NCBI GenBank assembly: GCA_947500825.1
Contig: CANMTR010000020.1
Location: 1-42,866 of the forward strand
Source: an uncultured Paracoccaceae bacterium
GTDB taxonomy: Bacteria > Pseudomonadota > Alphaproteobacteria > Rhodobacterales > Rhodobacteraceae
DNA: 42,866 nt
Reading direction: 5' to 3'
How positions within the stretch are numbered: the first letter of the stretch is position 1; every line of letters begins with the position of its first letter. The position numbers were made by a program, and so were the translations under genes. This document shows, one piece after another, positions 15,079 through 23,151 of the stretch. The notes under the pieces were generated by a model. The model was not told the origin of the DNA. It made no database searches and was given only the letters and a program-made list of their open reading frames with translations.

Positions 15079-16290
15079 ATGACGGCGATGAAACGGATCC
15101 TGGCCATGGGCCTTGTCGCACCGGCGATGATCTCGACTGCCGCATGGGCGCAGGACGAGGAGAGCTCCGGCGGCCCGCTGGAGGGGCAACCCGACACCGA
15201 GGCCGCGCAGGAGCTTGCGCCCCAGACGCCGCCGCCCCTGTCCACGCCGGAGGACCAGCTTCCGGTGGACATGCTCGAGGTGCCCGAGGGCTTCTCGGTG
15301 GAGGTGTTCGCCGCGGGCGTGGACAATGCCCGCTCGATGCGCGTGGCCGACGACGGCACCGTGTTCGTGGGCAACTGGGAGGGCAACGACGTCTGGGTGA
15401 TCCCCGCGGAGGGCGGCGAGCCGCGCAAGATCTACGAGGACCTGGACTGGCCCAACGGCATCGCGCTGCACGACGGCGACCTCTACATCGCCGAGCACAC
15501 GCGGATCACCGTGGCCGAGAACATCATGGACAACCTCGACCAGCCGCCCGAGCTGCGCGAGATCTATTCCGAGCTGGGCGAGCCGCGGCCCCATGGCTGG
15601 CGCTTCCTGGAGGTGGGGCCGGACGAGATGCTCTATGTCTCCAACTCCTCGCCCTGCAACATCTGCGCGCGCGAAGAGGGCTTCGGCGAGGTGCGGCGGA
15701 TGGGCCTCGACGGCTCGGGCGCCGAAGCCATCCTGACGGGGATGCGCAACACCGTGGGCTTCGACTTCCACCCCGAGACGGGGCAGCTGTGGTTCACCGA
15801 CAACCAGCGCGACTGGCTGTCCGAGGACATTCCCGAGGACGAGCTGAACGTGCTGACCGAGGAGGGGCAGGATTTCGGCTTCCCCTATTGCCACGCGGGC
15901 AACTTCACCGACCCCGAGTTCGGCTGGGGGCGCAGCTGCGACGAGTTCACCGACCCCGCGGCACTCCTGGGGCCGCACACCGCGCCGCTGGGGATGCGCT
16001 TCTACGAGGCGGAGGCGTTCCCGGAAGAGTATCGCGGCCAGATCTTCATCGCCAAGCACGGGCCCTGGAACCGGACCAACAAGGAAGGCGCCGAGGTCTC
16101 GGTCGCCTATCTCGACGGCGAGACGGGGGTGGAGCGCACCGAGCCGTTCCTCACCGGGTTCATCCAGGACAACCAGTACGTGGGCCGGCCCGTGGACGTG
16201 GCGGTGATGCCCGACGGCTCGATGCTCGTGTCCGACGACTGGAACGGGGCGATCTACCGCGTGAGCTACGATGCCGATCAGGAGAGCTGA
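15079..16290 (+). CDS. Periplasmic PQQ-dependent sugar dehydrogenase-like protein
   Basis: 403 residues with a signal peptide ending near WAQDE (residue ~25). After a Glu/Pro-rich segment comes a six-bladed propeller-like region of the soluble glucose/sorbosone dehydrogenase type. Landmarks are VPEGFSVEVFAAGVDNARSM, DDGTVFVGNWEGNDVWVI, GLRNT-like ILTGMRNTVGFDFHPETGQL, WFTDNQRDWL and VMPDGSMLVSDDWNGAIYRV. Such enzymes oxidise aldoses or related alcohols with PQQ and pass electrons to a cytochrome. The start at 15079 follows GGGAGG with six bases spacing. The next gene overlaps its 3' end by 20 bp and encodes a cytochrome c, a likely electron acceptor. The exact substrate is not readable. Confidence 0.86.
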   Translation: MTAMKRILAMGLVAPAMISTAAWAQDEESSGGPLEGQPDTEAAQELAPQTPPPLSTPEDQLPVDMLEVPEGFSVEVFAAGVDNARSMRVADDGTVFVGNWEGNDVWVIPAEGGEPRKIYEDLDWPNGIALHDGDLYIAEHTRITVAENIMDNLDQPPELREIYSELGEPRPHGWRFLEVGPDEMLYVSNSSPCNICAREEGFGEVRRMGLDGSGAEAILTGMRNTVGFDFHPETGQLWFTDNQRDWLSEDIPEDELNVLTEEGQDFGFPYCHAGNFTDPEFGWGRSCDEFTDPAALLGPHTAPLGMRFYEAEAFPEEYRGQIFIAKHGPWNRTNKEGAEVSVAYLDGETGVERTEPFLTGFIQDNQYVGRPVDVAVMPDGSMLVSDDWNGAIYRVSYDADQES

Positions 16291-16861
16291 TCCCGGCCGC
16301 GCCCTCCTCGTCGTCGCCGGCCTCGCCATCGCGGGGCCGGCCGCGGCGCAGGAGACGTTCGAGGAGCGCAAGGAGCAATGCGTCGCCTGCCACGGGGCGG
16401 GCGAGGCGGAGGCCACGCCCGGGGCCCCGACCCTGGGGGGGATCGACGCCTATTACGCGCTCCTGCAGCTCGTGGCCTTTCGCGAGGGAGAGCGCGACAA
16501 CGCGGTGATGATGTCCATGGTGGAGGGGATGTCGGACGACGACCTGCGCGCCGCCTCGGACTGGATCGCGGGGCTCGAACGGCCCGCGCCGCCCGACGAG
16601 GCCCCCGACGCCGCCCGGATGGAGGCCGGCGCCGCGCTGTCGGACGCCCATCGCTGCGGCACCTGCCATGGATCGGAGTACCTCGGCGGCGAGCAGATGC
16701 CGCCGCTCAGGAACCAGCGGCAGGACTATATCCTGTCGTCGTTGCAGGACTATGCCTCCGAACGCCGGATCGGCGCCCGCGCCGCCATGGTCGAGATCGC
16801 GGGCGAATTGTCGGACGACGAGATGGAGACCCTGGCCTACTACCTGGCGCATCTGCGCTAG
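16271..16861 (+). CDS. Di-haem c-type cytochrome
   Basis: 196 residues. A signal peptide (ALLVVAGLAIAGPAAAQ) is followed by two haem c sites: CVACH (residues 37-41) and CGTCH (about 131). Candidate axial Met residues lie in AVMMSMVEGM and GEQMPPL. The two-domain layout resembles cytochrome c4/c553 proteins. It overlaps the end of the PQQ-type dehydrogenase gene by 20 bp with no strong separate ribosome-binding site, so it is probably translated by coupling. The likely role is carrying electrons from the dehydrogenase in the periplasm to the respiratory chain. Confidence 0.9.
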   Translation: MPIRRADPGRALLVVAGLAIAGPAAAQETFEERKEQCVACHGAGEAEATPGAPTLGGIDAYYALLQLVAFREGERDNAVMMSMVEGMSDDDLRAASDWIAGLERPAPPDEAPDAARMEAGAALSDAHRCGTCHGSEYLGGEQMPPLRNQRQDYILSSLQDYASERRIGARAAMVEIAGELSDDEMETLAYYLAHLR

Positions 16862-16948
16862 GGAGGCGCGTCCCACGCGGGCGCCGTCGGCCTGCTCCGA
16901 AAGGGGCGGGCCGGCCCGGTGCACTCCCCGCGACGGGCTGTCGCAGGG

Positions 16949-17446
16949 TCAGGCGCGGGGGTCGTGGTGGGTCAGGTTGACCGACAGGGCGGTGAGCATC
17001 TGGTCGAACTCGGGGTCGATGTCGATCCCGCGCCGGGTCAACTCGTCCATGCACTCGAAGAGGCCGCGGATCTCCTCCGTCTCGGCGGAGGAAAACGCCT
17101 CCGTCTCGCGGGAGAAGGCGCCGATGCTCTTGAGCTTCGAGCGCGACGTGGCGACGACCGCCCAGTGATTCAGGCCATGCTCGGCGGCGGCGGCGAAGAC
17201 CCCTTCGGTGTCGAGTGCGACGAGCTCGGACCAGGTGGCCACGCCGTCGTTGCGAAAGCCCCATTTGACGGCCGGGTCCTTCAGCACGAGACCGTTGGTG
17301 GAATAGTAGCTCTTCCAGCTCCAGGCGTAGGTCTGGAACAGGTAGCGCGGCGTGATGAAATCGATGTGGAACGCCGCCGCGAATCCGGCCGGTGCCAACG
17401 CCCTGAGGCGCAGGAGAAGCTCCTTGAGATCATCGTCCGAGTTCAT
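16949..17446 (-). CDS. Stand-alone LuxR-type autoinducer-binding protein without a DNA-binding domain
   Basis: 165 residues, nearly all of it the N-terminal LuxR/TraR ligand-binding domain. Ligand-pocket residues can be aligned: Trp44, Tyr48, Asp57-Pro58 (LVLKDPAVKWGF) and Trp72 (ATWSEL). It ends in LTHHDPRA with a stop where an HTH would normally begin; no HTH is encoded in any frame between this gene and the cytochrome gene. It lies downstream of luxI and luxR on the same strand. It could sequester signal or form inactive dimers with the full LuxR, as known for other LuxR fragments; that is inference. The start at 17446 has only a distant GAGAGG. Confidence 0.82.
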   Translation of the reverse strand: MNSDDDLKELLLRLRALAPAGFAAAFHIDFITPRYLFQTYAWSWKSYYSTNGLVLKDPAVKWGFRNDGVATWSELVALDTEGVFAAAAEHGLNHWAVVATSRSKLKSIGAFSRETEAFSSAETEEIRGLFECMDELTRRGIDIDPEFDQMLTALSVNLTHHDPRA

Positions 17447-17527
17447 AAACGTCGTTCGCCTCTCATTGCCCCGCCACGGCCTTCGGCGCCAGCTCCTGCC
17501 GATCTATGTATCACAACCGGGGCGGTA

Positions 17528-17665
17528 TCAACGCTCTCCGTCGGCGCCGGGGAGCCGAACAGGCCGGGATTTCACCGGCCTGTTCAGGTTCGCCGTGGGA
17601 CTGAGCGCGATCGTCATGTCCCACTCGTCGTAGAACTCTTTGGTCTGCTGCACGATGTTATGCAA
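17528..17665 (-). CDS. Possible small ORF between luxI and the autoinducer-binding gene
   Basis: A 45-codon frame starting at TTG (17665) with GAGGAA seven bases upstream. It reads as M-HNIVQQTKEFYDEWDMTIAL then SPTANLNRPVKSRPVRLPGA, with a balanced amino-acid mix unlike the Arg/Pro-rich noise of false frames in this window. The frame is open upstream to an ATG at 17734. I recognise no family. It overlaps a perfect hairpin, so the region could instead be a regulatory leader. Confidence 0.4.
   Translation of the reverse strand: MHNIVQQTKEFYDEWDMTIALSPTANLNRPVKSRPVRLPGADGER
17557..17585. promoter_or_regulatory. Perfect 11-bp hairpin in the luxI downstream spacer
   Basis: GAACAGGCCGG (17557-17567) pairs with CCGGCCTGTTC (17575-17585) around a 7-base loop. 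It lies in the 320-bp spacer between luxI and the downstream autoinducer-binding gene, inside the possible small ORF. There is no T-run. It may be an attenuator, an mRNA processing or stability element, or a dimeric protein-binding site. Confidence 0.5.
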
Positions 17666-17767
17666 TGGGCTGTTCCTCGCCTGCGATCCGTTCGGATATG
17701 TGGGTCTTTCGCAGATCGTAGAGCCATGTACCAAAGACCGCTCCAGTTCCCTTAACGCGTCCGGGCC

Positions 17768-18409
17768 TCAAGCGCCCGTGTTTTGAGCCGTCCACCCCAT
17801 CTGGCCATATTCCTCGCGCCAGGCGGGCATCCGCAGGACGGCGTAGTTCCGCCCGTCCTGGTGGCCCCTGTACCGCTCCCCCACCTGGGTCGCGTCGTAG
17901 CCGATCTTGCGCAGGATCCGGACGAAGGACGGGACGGTCAGGGTGACGAGCTCGTCCGAGCCGTGGTCGCACGCCATATCCACCAGCCCGTCGACGACGG
18001 TCTTCAGCGCGCGTTCGCGCTCGGGGGCCGATGTGAGACTGTCGCACAGGACCAATCTGGTGCACTCGGAGGCCGAGGAAAAGGACCTGTCGGCGGGAAG
18101 CGCCTCGGCGGGGATGTCGGGCAGCTGGCCCCGGGCGGCGTCGCTCAGCATGCATCCGTGCTGGCCCCAGCGGTCGTCGAACCGCATCAGGCGCGCGCCC
18201 GCCACGACCCGGCCCTTCGAGAGCGCCAGAGAGTAGAGCGCCGTAGGGTTGTCGTACTGGTCCATCTCGACGCGGTCGTCGTGGGGGATGTTCCAGGCCA
18301 GGGTGTCGACGAAGAACCGCTTGCGCAGGGCAAGGAACTCGAAGAACGCGCTACCGTGCTGGTGCAGGTTGCAGAAATTGAACGTGGCGGCGGTGATTTG
18401 GGTGGTCAT
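17768..18409 (-). CDS. Acyl-homoserine-lactone synthase (LuxI family)
   Basis: 213 residues. The N-terminal half has the LuxI catalytic signature: Arg in ALRKRFFVDTLAWNIPHDDR (residues 27-46), Trp39, Glu48, Asp50 and Asp53 in VEMDQYDNPTAL, and Arg72-type in VVAGARLMRFD. These residues bind S-adenosylmethionine and acyl-ACP in the family. The C-terminal part SECTRLVLCDSL and VTVPSFVRILRKIGYDATQVG fits the acyl-chain pocket half. It makes an N-acyl-homoserine lactone; chain length cannot be inferred. GAGGGAAAAG precedes the ATG at 18409. It lies 100 bp downstream of the luxR gene in the same direction, and an inverted repeat occupies that gap. Confidence 0.88.
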   Translation of the reverse strand: MTTQITAATFNFCNLHQHGSAFFEFLALRKRFFVDTLAWNIPHDDRVEMDQYDNPTALYSLALSKGRVVAGARLMRFDDRWGQHGCMLSDAARGQLPDIPAEALPADRSFSSASECTRLVLCDSLTSAPERERALKTVVDGLVDMACDHGSDELVTLTVPSFVRILRKIGYDATQVGERYRGHQDGRNYAVLRMPAWREEYGQMGWTAQNTGA

Positions 18410-18434
18410 TGCTATCTTTTCCCTCGGAGTGATG

Positions 18435-18458
18435 GAAGGTATCGTCGAGACGACCTTC
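18435..18458. promoter_or_regulatory. Imperfect inverted repeat upstream of luxI
   Basis: GAAGGT (18435-18440) and ACCTTC (18453-18458) flank an inner CGTC-GA-GACG, giving a nearly palindromic 24-bp element with a two-base bulge. It sits in the 100-bp gap between luxR and luxI, 26 to 49 bp before the luxI start. It may be a lux-box-like binding site or a stem-loop in the mRNA. Confidence 0.45.
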
Positions 18459-18509
18459 TCCTACGGGGTTAAGAAGCATCCGCAACTTATGCGAGTGTCC
18501 AGTGGCTCG

Positions 18510-19130
18510 TTACCTCAGCCAGCCGAGCTGCGTTGCCTGCATCACCGCCTGTGTCGTGGTCCGTGCCGAGAGCTTCGACTTGGCGCTCGACAGGCGCTGT
18601 TTCACGGCGCTCTCGCTGATGCCCAGGCGGTAGGCGATCTCCTTCATGATCAGCCCCGCGGCAAGATGCTGCAGGGTCTCGAGCTCGGCGTCGGTGAGCT
18701 GGCAGGGCTGAACGGTGGTCTCGTGGAGCTCGGTGAGAAGGCCGAGGAGAGTGTCCAGCTCGGCGTCGGTGAACTCCCGGTCCGTCCTGGCCAGGCTGGC
18801 ATAGGAGCGTATCCCCTGGTCGTCCTCGGCGCGCACGCTGGCGGCCGCCCCGAAGGGCAGGCCGTGATCGCGCGCCATGTCCAGGATGCCGCGGGGATCG
18901 GGGTAGTCGAGCGCGCTCCAGCGCACGATCCCGGTGTTCTCGTAGACCCACCTCGTGATCGGGTCGTCGAGCATGTACCCGCCCTGGGTGTAGGCGCGCA
19001 CCCATTCCCCGGGCAGCGAATTGTGCTCGAAGGCCGGGAAGGCGAACTCCACCCGCAAGGCGATATGATACCCCCCCGTTGCGAGAGGAGCGATCCGTTC
19101 CTGGGGGAGTGTGGTGTCCAGCGGGCTCAT
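18510..19130 (-). CDS. LuxR-family quorum-sensing regulator
   Basis: 206 residues from ATG 19130 (an in-frame ATG at 19178 has no good ribosome-binding site). Residues 1-135 form the autoinducer-binding domain, with pocket residues Trp43, Tyr47, Asp56-Pro57 (GGYMLDDPITRW), Trp71 and Gly94. Residues 144-205 form the LuxR/GerE helix-turn-helix: LTDAELETLQHLAAGLIMKE and IAYRLGISESAVKQRLSSAK. It should bind the acyl-homoserine lactone made by the downstream LuxI homologue and control luxI and other genes. The pairing is inferred from adjacency and matching orientation. Confidence 0.9.
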   Translation of the reverse strand: MSPLDTTLPQERIAPLATGGYHIALRVEFAFPAFEHNSLPGEWVRAYTQGGYMLDDPITRWVYENTGIVRWSALDYPDPRGILDMARDHGLPFGAAASVRAEDDQGIRSYASLARTDREFTDAELDTLLGLLTELHETTVQPCQLTDAELETLQHLAAGLIMKEIAYRLGISESAVKQRLSSAKSKLSARTTTQAVMQATQLGWLR

Positions 19131-19531
19131 GCGGTCTTCTGGCTGCGGATTGGTAAACGTTTCATTCGTGCGCCACATTCGGACAGGCGCGACTGGGGCG
19201 CGGCCCCGACGCGCCGCGCGGAACGGCGGGGCCGCGCCCCCGGGCGGGGCGGCGATCCCTGGCGAGCGTTATCGTGGCATGTCTCTATGCGGGAATATCC
19301 GGTCGGTTGATCAATTGTGACACCTTTCATCCACGAACGTTGCCAATGTAACAAGAGGCTCCGTCGGATTGAGGCTGCGCGAACGCGGCGTCGTGCCGAC
19401 ACGTCTGCGTGGTGGGGCCGTGAACTGGGGCCCTTGCATGCGCCGAACGCCCGCACGAGGCCGGAGGGGCTTCATCCCGCGTTTACCGGTTACAGCCAGA
19501 CAGGTGCGACCCCAAAAGGCAAAGCACCGCC
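19131..19531. promoter_or_regulatory. Divergent region between luxR and the hybrid kinase
   Basis: A 401-bp gap between two divergent regulatory genes. It includes a G+C-rich part with a possible hairpin (GGCCCCG near 19202 with CGGGGCC near 19228). An AT-richer stretch at 19300-19345 (TTGATCAATTGTGACACC) is the most promoter-like segment. I find no open frame with plausible composition and no clear lux box. Confidence 0.4.
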
Positions 19532-21784
19532 GTGACCACCTCCCTGGAAACCGATCTCGACCGCTTCGAGGCCCGCAACTCCCCGCAGGGGCTGTTCGCA
19601 CGCTACGCGCGGGGTCGCATCGCATCGTACTGGTGGCGACAGAGCTTCCCGTTGGCGGGCGCGGCGGCGCTGGCGTTCCTGATCGACCCGATCTACCCGC
19701 TGATCGCGCTGATCCTCGCGGCGAGCGCCGACTATCTCGATTGCCGCATACTGGCCGAGGCCATCCGGCGTCGTCCCAAGGGCGACCTGAGCCGCAGGAT
19801 GCATGCGGTCGTCCGCGCGAGCACGGCCCTGCAGACACTGGCGCTTTCCGCCGGGCTCGCCCTCTTCACGGTCGAACTCGAGGGGACGTCGGGCCATATC
19901 CTGATCGTCGCGATGGTCGCGGGCGCCGTGCTCAATGCCGGATTGAGCATCTCGTACGTTCCGGGCCTGACATGGATACGGCTGTCGCTCATGGGGGCGA
20001 CGCTGTTCTTCCTGTTCGGGCTGTCCTACCTCGCGCGGCCCGAAACCCTTCCCCAGCTTCTCGTCGAAGGCTCCGCCACCGTTCTTGCCGGGCATTTGAT
20101 CTGGCTGGCGATCAGCGACCTTTCGCGCAAGTTCGAGCGCGGGGTCGAGGCGCAACGCAGGATCGTCCGCCAGAACAGCGAGATCTCCCGCGCCCATGCG
20201 CACCTCGCCGACCGCATGAAAGAGCTGAAGCGGCTGTCGCTCGTGGTGGAAACGGCGAATGACAGCGTCTTCATCACCGACCCCGAAGGCCGGATAGAAT
20301 ACGTCAACACGACCTTCACGAAGTTGACCGGCCTGGGGGCGCAGGACGTGAAGGGCGTGACGGCCCAGCACCTGTTCGACAGGCTGGAGAGAAGCCACGA
20401 CAAGCGCGAGGAGATCGCGGCGGCCCTGTGCGCGGGTCGGTCGTTCCGCACGGAATGCGCGATCCTCAACCTCCAGCGCGAGCGCATATGGCTCGACATG
20501 ATGATCGTCCCGCTCCTGGAGCCCGACGGCCGGATGACCGGCCATGTCAACGTCTCGCGCGATATCACCGAGGCGAAGGCCAGGGAGGCGGAGCTGGACC
20601 GCGCGAAGATGGTCGCGGAGGAAGGGGAGCGGGCGAAGGGCCGGTTCCTGGCCACGATCAGCCACGAATTGCGCACGCCGCTCCACGGGGCGATGGGCGC
20701 GCTCGACCTGCTGCGCGACACCTCCCTCGACGAGACGCAGAAGACCTACGTGGACACGGTGGCGGAATCGTCCGAGGGGCTGTTGCAGCTCGTGGACATG
20801 CTGCTCGAGGTCACGCGCTTGGAGGAGAAGGCCGTGGAGCTGGACGTCGCGCCGTTCGACCTCGACCGGACGATCCGGCGGGTGATGGACCTGCTGCAAC
20901 CGCTCGCGCGGGCCAAGGGCTTCTCCATCTCGCTCCACGTGGAGGCGGCCCCGCCCGCCCACGTGGAGGGCGACGCCACGCGCCTGCGCCAGATCCTCGT
21001 CAACATCGTGGGAAACGCGGTGAAGTTCACCACCCGAGGGTCCGTCGCCATCGGGGTGTCCTGGACGGACGGGGAAGGCGTGATCTCGGTGAAGGATACC
21101 GGCACGGGCATCTCGGCCGACCGGCTCGACGCCATCTTCGCCCCCTTCATCCAGGAGGATGGCGAGATCACGCGCCGCTTCGGCGGGACGGGCCTGGGCC
21201 TGACCATCAGCAGGCTGGCCGCCGAGCGGATGGGAGGAGCCCTCACGGTCGCGTCCAGGCGGGGGAAGGGGTCGACCTTCACGCTGCGGGTGCCGTTGCC
21301 GGCCGCGACCAGCGCCCCGCCGGCGCCGTGCCGCGAGAGGGGCGCGCCCGATATGGACCTGTCCGGCCGGGTGATCCTCGTGGTCGACGACAACCGGACG
21401 AACCGCTTCCTGGTCGAGCGCTTCCTCGCGCCCTCCGGGGCGCAGGTGGTGACGGCGCAGGACGGGGTCGAGGCGATCGCGGCGTGGGAGACCCATCGTC
21501 CGGACGCGATCCTGATGGATGTCTCGATGCCCCGGATGGACGGGCTCGAGGTGACGCGGCGCATCCGGGCCCGCGAGAGCGGGCACTGCATCATCCTGGG
21601 CCTGACGGCGAGCGCCTTCAAGCAAGACCGGGAGAACGGTCTGAACGCCGGGATGGATGAGTTCCTGGTCAAGCCGATCCAGAGGCCCGAACTGCTCAAG
21701 GCGATCGCCGACATCCTGCCGCCCGCGGTGGGCGCCGAGGCCGGACGCTCGGCGCCGGAGATCCCCGAGCGCCTCATCTCCTGA
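19532..21784 (+). CDS. Membrane-anchored hybrid sensor histidine kinase/response regulator
   Basis: 750 residues. About five or six hydrophobic segments lie between residues 38 and 195, with almost no large periplasmic loop. A helical linker (200-235) leads to a PAS domain (about 235-345, VVETANDSVFITDPEGRIEY). The HisKA domain has His378 in ISHELRTPLHG. The HATPase domain shows the N box (NIVGNAVKFT, ~491-500), G1 (KDTGTGIS) and G2 (GGTGLGLTIS). A receiver domain follows (about 612-730) with VVDDNRTNRF, phospho-acceptor Asp663 in LMDVSMPRMDG, and Lys714. There is no Hpt domain, so a separate phosphotransfer protein is expected. It is divergent from luxR. The signal is unknown; the membrane-embedded sensor leaves a link to the acyl-homoserine lactone system possible but unproven. 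Confidence 0.92.
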   Translation: MTTSLETDLDRFEARNSPQGLFARYARGRIASYWWRQSFPLAGAAALAFLIDPIYPLIALILAASADYLDCRILAEAIRRRPKGDLSRRMHAVVRASTALQTLALSAGLALFTVELEGTSGHILIVAMVAGAVLNAGLSISYVPGLTWIRLSLMGATLFFLFGLSYLARPETLPQLLVEGSATVLAGHLIWLAISDLSRKFERGVEAQRRIVRQNSEISRAHAHLADRMKELKRLSLVVETANDSVFITDPEGRIEYVNTTFTKLTGLGAQDVKGVTAQHLFDRLERSHDKREEIAAALCAGRSFRTECAILNLQRERIWLDMMIVPLLEPDGRMTGHVNVSRDITEAKAREAELDRAKMVAEEGERAKGRFLATISHELRTPLHGAMGALDLLRDTSLDETQKTYVDTVAESSEGLLQLVDMLLEVTRLEEKAVELDVAPFDLDRTIRRVMDLLQPLARAKGFSISLHVEAAPPAHVEGDATRLRQILVNIVGNAVKFTTRGSVAIGVSWTDGEGVISVKDTGTGISADRLDAIFAPFIQEDGEITRRFGGTGLGLTISRLAAERMGGALTVASRRGKGSTFTLRVPLPAATSAPPAPCRERGAPDMDLSGRVILVVDDNRTNRFLVERFLAPSGAQVVTAQDGVEAIAAWETHRPDAILMDVSMPRMDGLEVTRRIRARESGHCIILGLTASAFKQDRENGLNAGMDEFLVKPIQRPELLKAIADILPPAVGAEAGRSAPEIPERLIS

Positions 21785-21800
21785 GCGGGCGGGCGTCCGT

Positions 21801-21837
21801 GCGCCAGGGGGCTCCCGGTGGGAAAGCCCCCTGGCGC
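21801..21837. terminator. Perfect 13-bp hairpin between convergent genes
   Basis: GCGCCAGGGGGCT (21801-21813) pairs fully with AGCCCCCTGGCGC (21825-21837), with an 11-base loop. It lies between the 3' ends of the hybrid kinase gene and xylA and likely serves both strands. Confidence 0.7.
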
Positions 21838-21849
21838 GGGCCCGTGGGC

Positions 21850-23151
21850 TCAGACGTAGCGGTTGACGACGTTTTCCAGGATCTCCTGCCGGCCGGAGCG
21901 GGGGGCAGGGTTCACGCCGCGCTCCTCCGCCCGGTCGGCAACTCCATCGAGCGTGGCGCCGGGGGCCAGGAGCGCGGCGCCCTCCTCGCCCTCCCAGCCG
22001 GCGTAGCGCTCGCGGCGGGGGCCTTCGAGGGCGTCGTCCTCGAGCATCTTCGCCGCCGCCTCGAGGCCGCGGGCGCAAACATCCATCGCCCCGGCATGGG
22101 CGGCCACGAGATCGCGCGCGTCGATGGACTGGCGGCGCAGCTTGGCGTCGAAGTTGGTGCCGCCGCGGCCCAGGCCGCCGCCCTTGAGGATCTCGTAATA
22201 GGCCAGCGCCACCTCGGGCACGTTGTTGGGGAACTGGTCGGTGTCCCAGCCCGACTGGTAGTCGTTGCGGTTCATGTCGATAGAGCCGAAGATGCCGAGG
22301 GCCTGGGCCAGGGCGATCTCGTGCTCGAAGCTGTGGCCGGCGAGGATGGCGTGGCCCTGCTCGATGTTGACGCGGACCTCGTCTTCGAGCCCGTAGCGCT
22401 TGAGGAAGCCGTAGACGGTGGCCACGTCGTAGTCGTACTGGTGCTTGGTGGGCTCCTGCGGCTTGGGCTCGATCAGGATCTGGCCCTCGTAGCCGATCTT
22501 GTGCTTGTGCTCGACGACCATCGACAGGAACCGGCCCATGTGGTCCAGCTCCTGGCCCATGTCGGTGTTCAGGAGCGTCTCGTAGCCCTCGCGGCCGCCC
22601 CACAGGACGTAGTTCTCCCCCTTCAGGCGGTGGGTGACCTCTAGGCAGGCGCGCACGCTGGAGGCCGACCAGGCGAAGACGTCCGGGTCGGGATTGGTCG
22701 CGGCGCCCGACATGAAGCGGGGATGGGTGAAGAGGTTTGCGGTGCCCCACAGCAGGCGGGTGCCGGTCTCGTCCATCTTGCGCTCGAAGATGTCGGCGAT
22801 CTCGTTGAGGCGCTTGTGGTTCTCAGCCAGGCTGCCGCCCTCGGGGCGCACGTCGTGGTCGTGGAAGCAGAAGAACGGCGCGCCCAGGATGCGAAACATC
22901 TCGAAGGCCGCGTCGGCGCGCTGGCGGGCGAGGTCCATCGTGTCGGCGGGGAACCACGGGCGCTGGAACGTGCCGGCGCCGAACGGATCGGAGCCGTCCC
23001 ACACGAAGCTGTGCCAGTAGGCGACGGCGAAGCGGAGCTGGTCCTCCATCCGCTTGCCCATCACCATCCGCTCGGGGTCGTAGTGGCGGAAGGCGAGGTC
23101 ATCGGCCTGCGGGTCGTGGGGCAGCGGCGAGATGTCGGAGAAATAGGTCAT
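21850..23151 (-). CDS. xylA: Xylose isomerase
   Basis: 433 residues, matching the E. coli-type (class II) enzyme length. Visible signatures are the catalytic His in [31 protein letters not shown], and the metal-binding [18 protein letters not shown]. Also present are [17 protein letters not shown] and [19 protein letters not shown]. It converts D-xylose to D-xylulose in the cytoplasm using divalent metal. The start at 23151 shares an ATGA overlap with the ThuA-domain gene. It is the last gene of the xylo-oligosaccharide operon and is followed by a strong hairpin. No xylulokinase gene is in the window, so the next step is encoded elsewhere. Confidence 0.97.
   Translation of the reverse strand: MTYFSDISPLPHDPQADDLAFRHYDPERMVMGKRMEDQLRFAVAYWHSFVWDGSDPFGAGTFQRPWFPADTMDLARQRADAAFEMFRILGAPFFCFHDHDVRPEGGSLAENHKRLNEIADIFERKMDETGTRLLWGTANLFTHPRFMSGAATNPDPDVFAWSASSVRACLEVTHRLKGENYVLWGGREGYETLLNTDMGQELDHMGRFLSMVVEHKHKIGYEGQILIEPKPQEPTKHQYDYDVATVYGFLKRYGLEDEVRVNIEQGHAILAGHSFEHEIALAQALGIFGSIDMNRNDYQSGWDTDQFPNNVPEVALAYYEILKGGGLGRGGTNFDAKLRRQSIDARDLVAAHAGAMDVCARGLEAAAKMLEDDALEGPRRERYAGWEGEEGAALLAPGATLDGVADRAEERGVNPAPRSGRQEILENVVNRYV

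Larger units (their letters stand above)
17447..17767. other. Spacer between luxI and the autoinducer-binding gene
   Basis: This 321-bp spacer is long for an otherwise compact, same-direction cluster. It holds the possible 45-codon ORF, the 11-bp hairpin, and a region with lower G+C (around 17500-17520 and 17640-17720) that could carry a promoter for the downstream gene. I see no second recognisable gene. Confidence 0.5.

Noticed and set aside
22634-23020. Plus-strand frame opposite xylA
   Set aside because: Antisense of a highly conserved enzyme gene, with no independent support.
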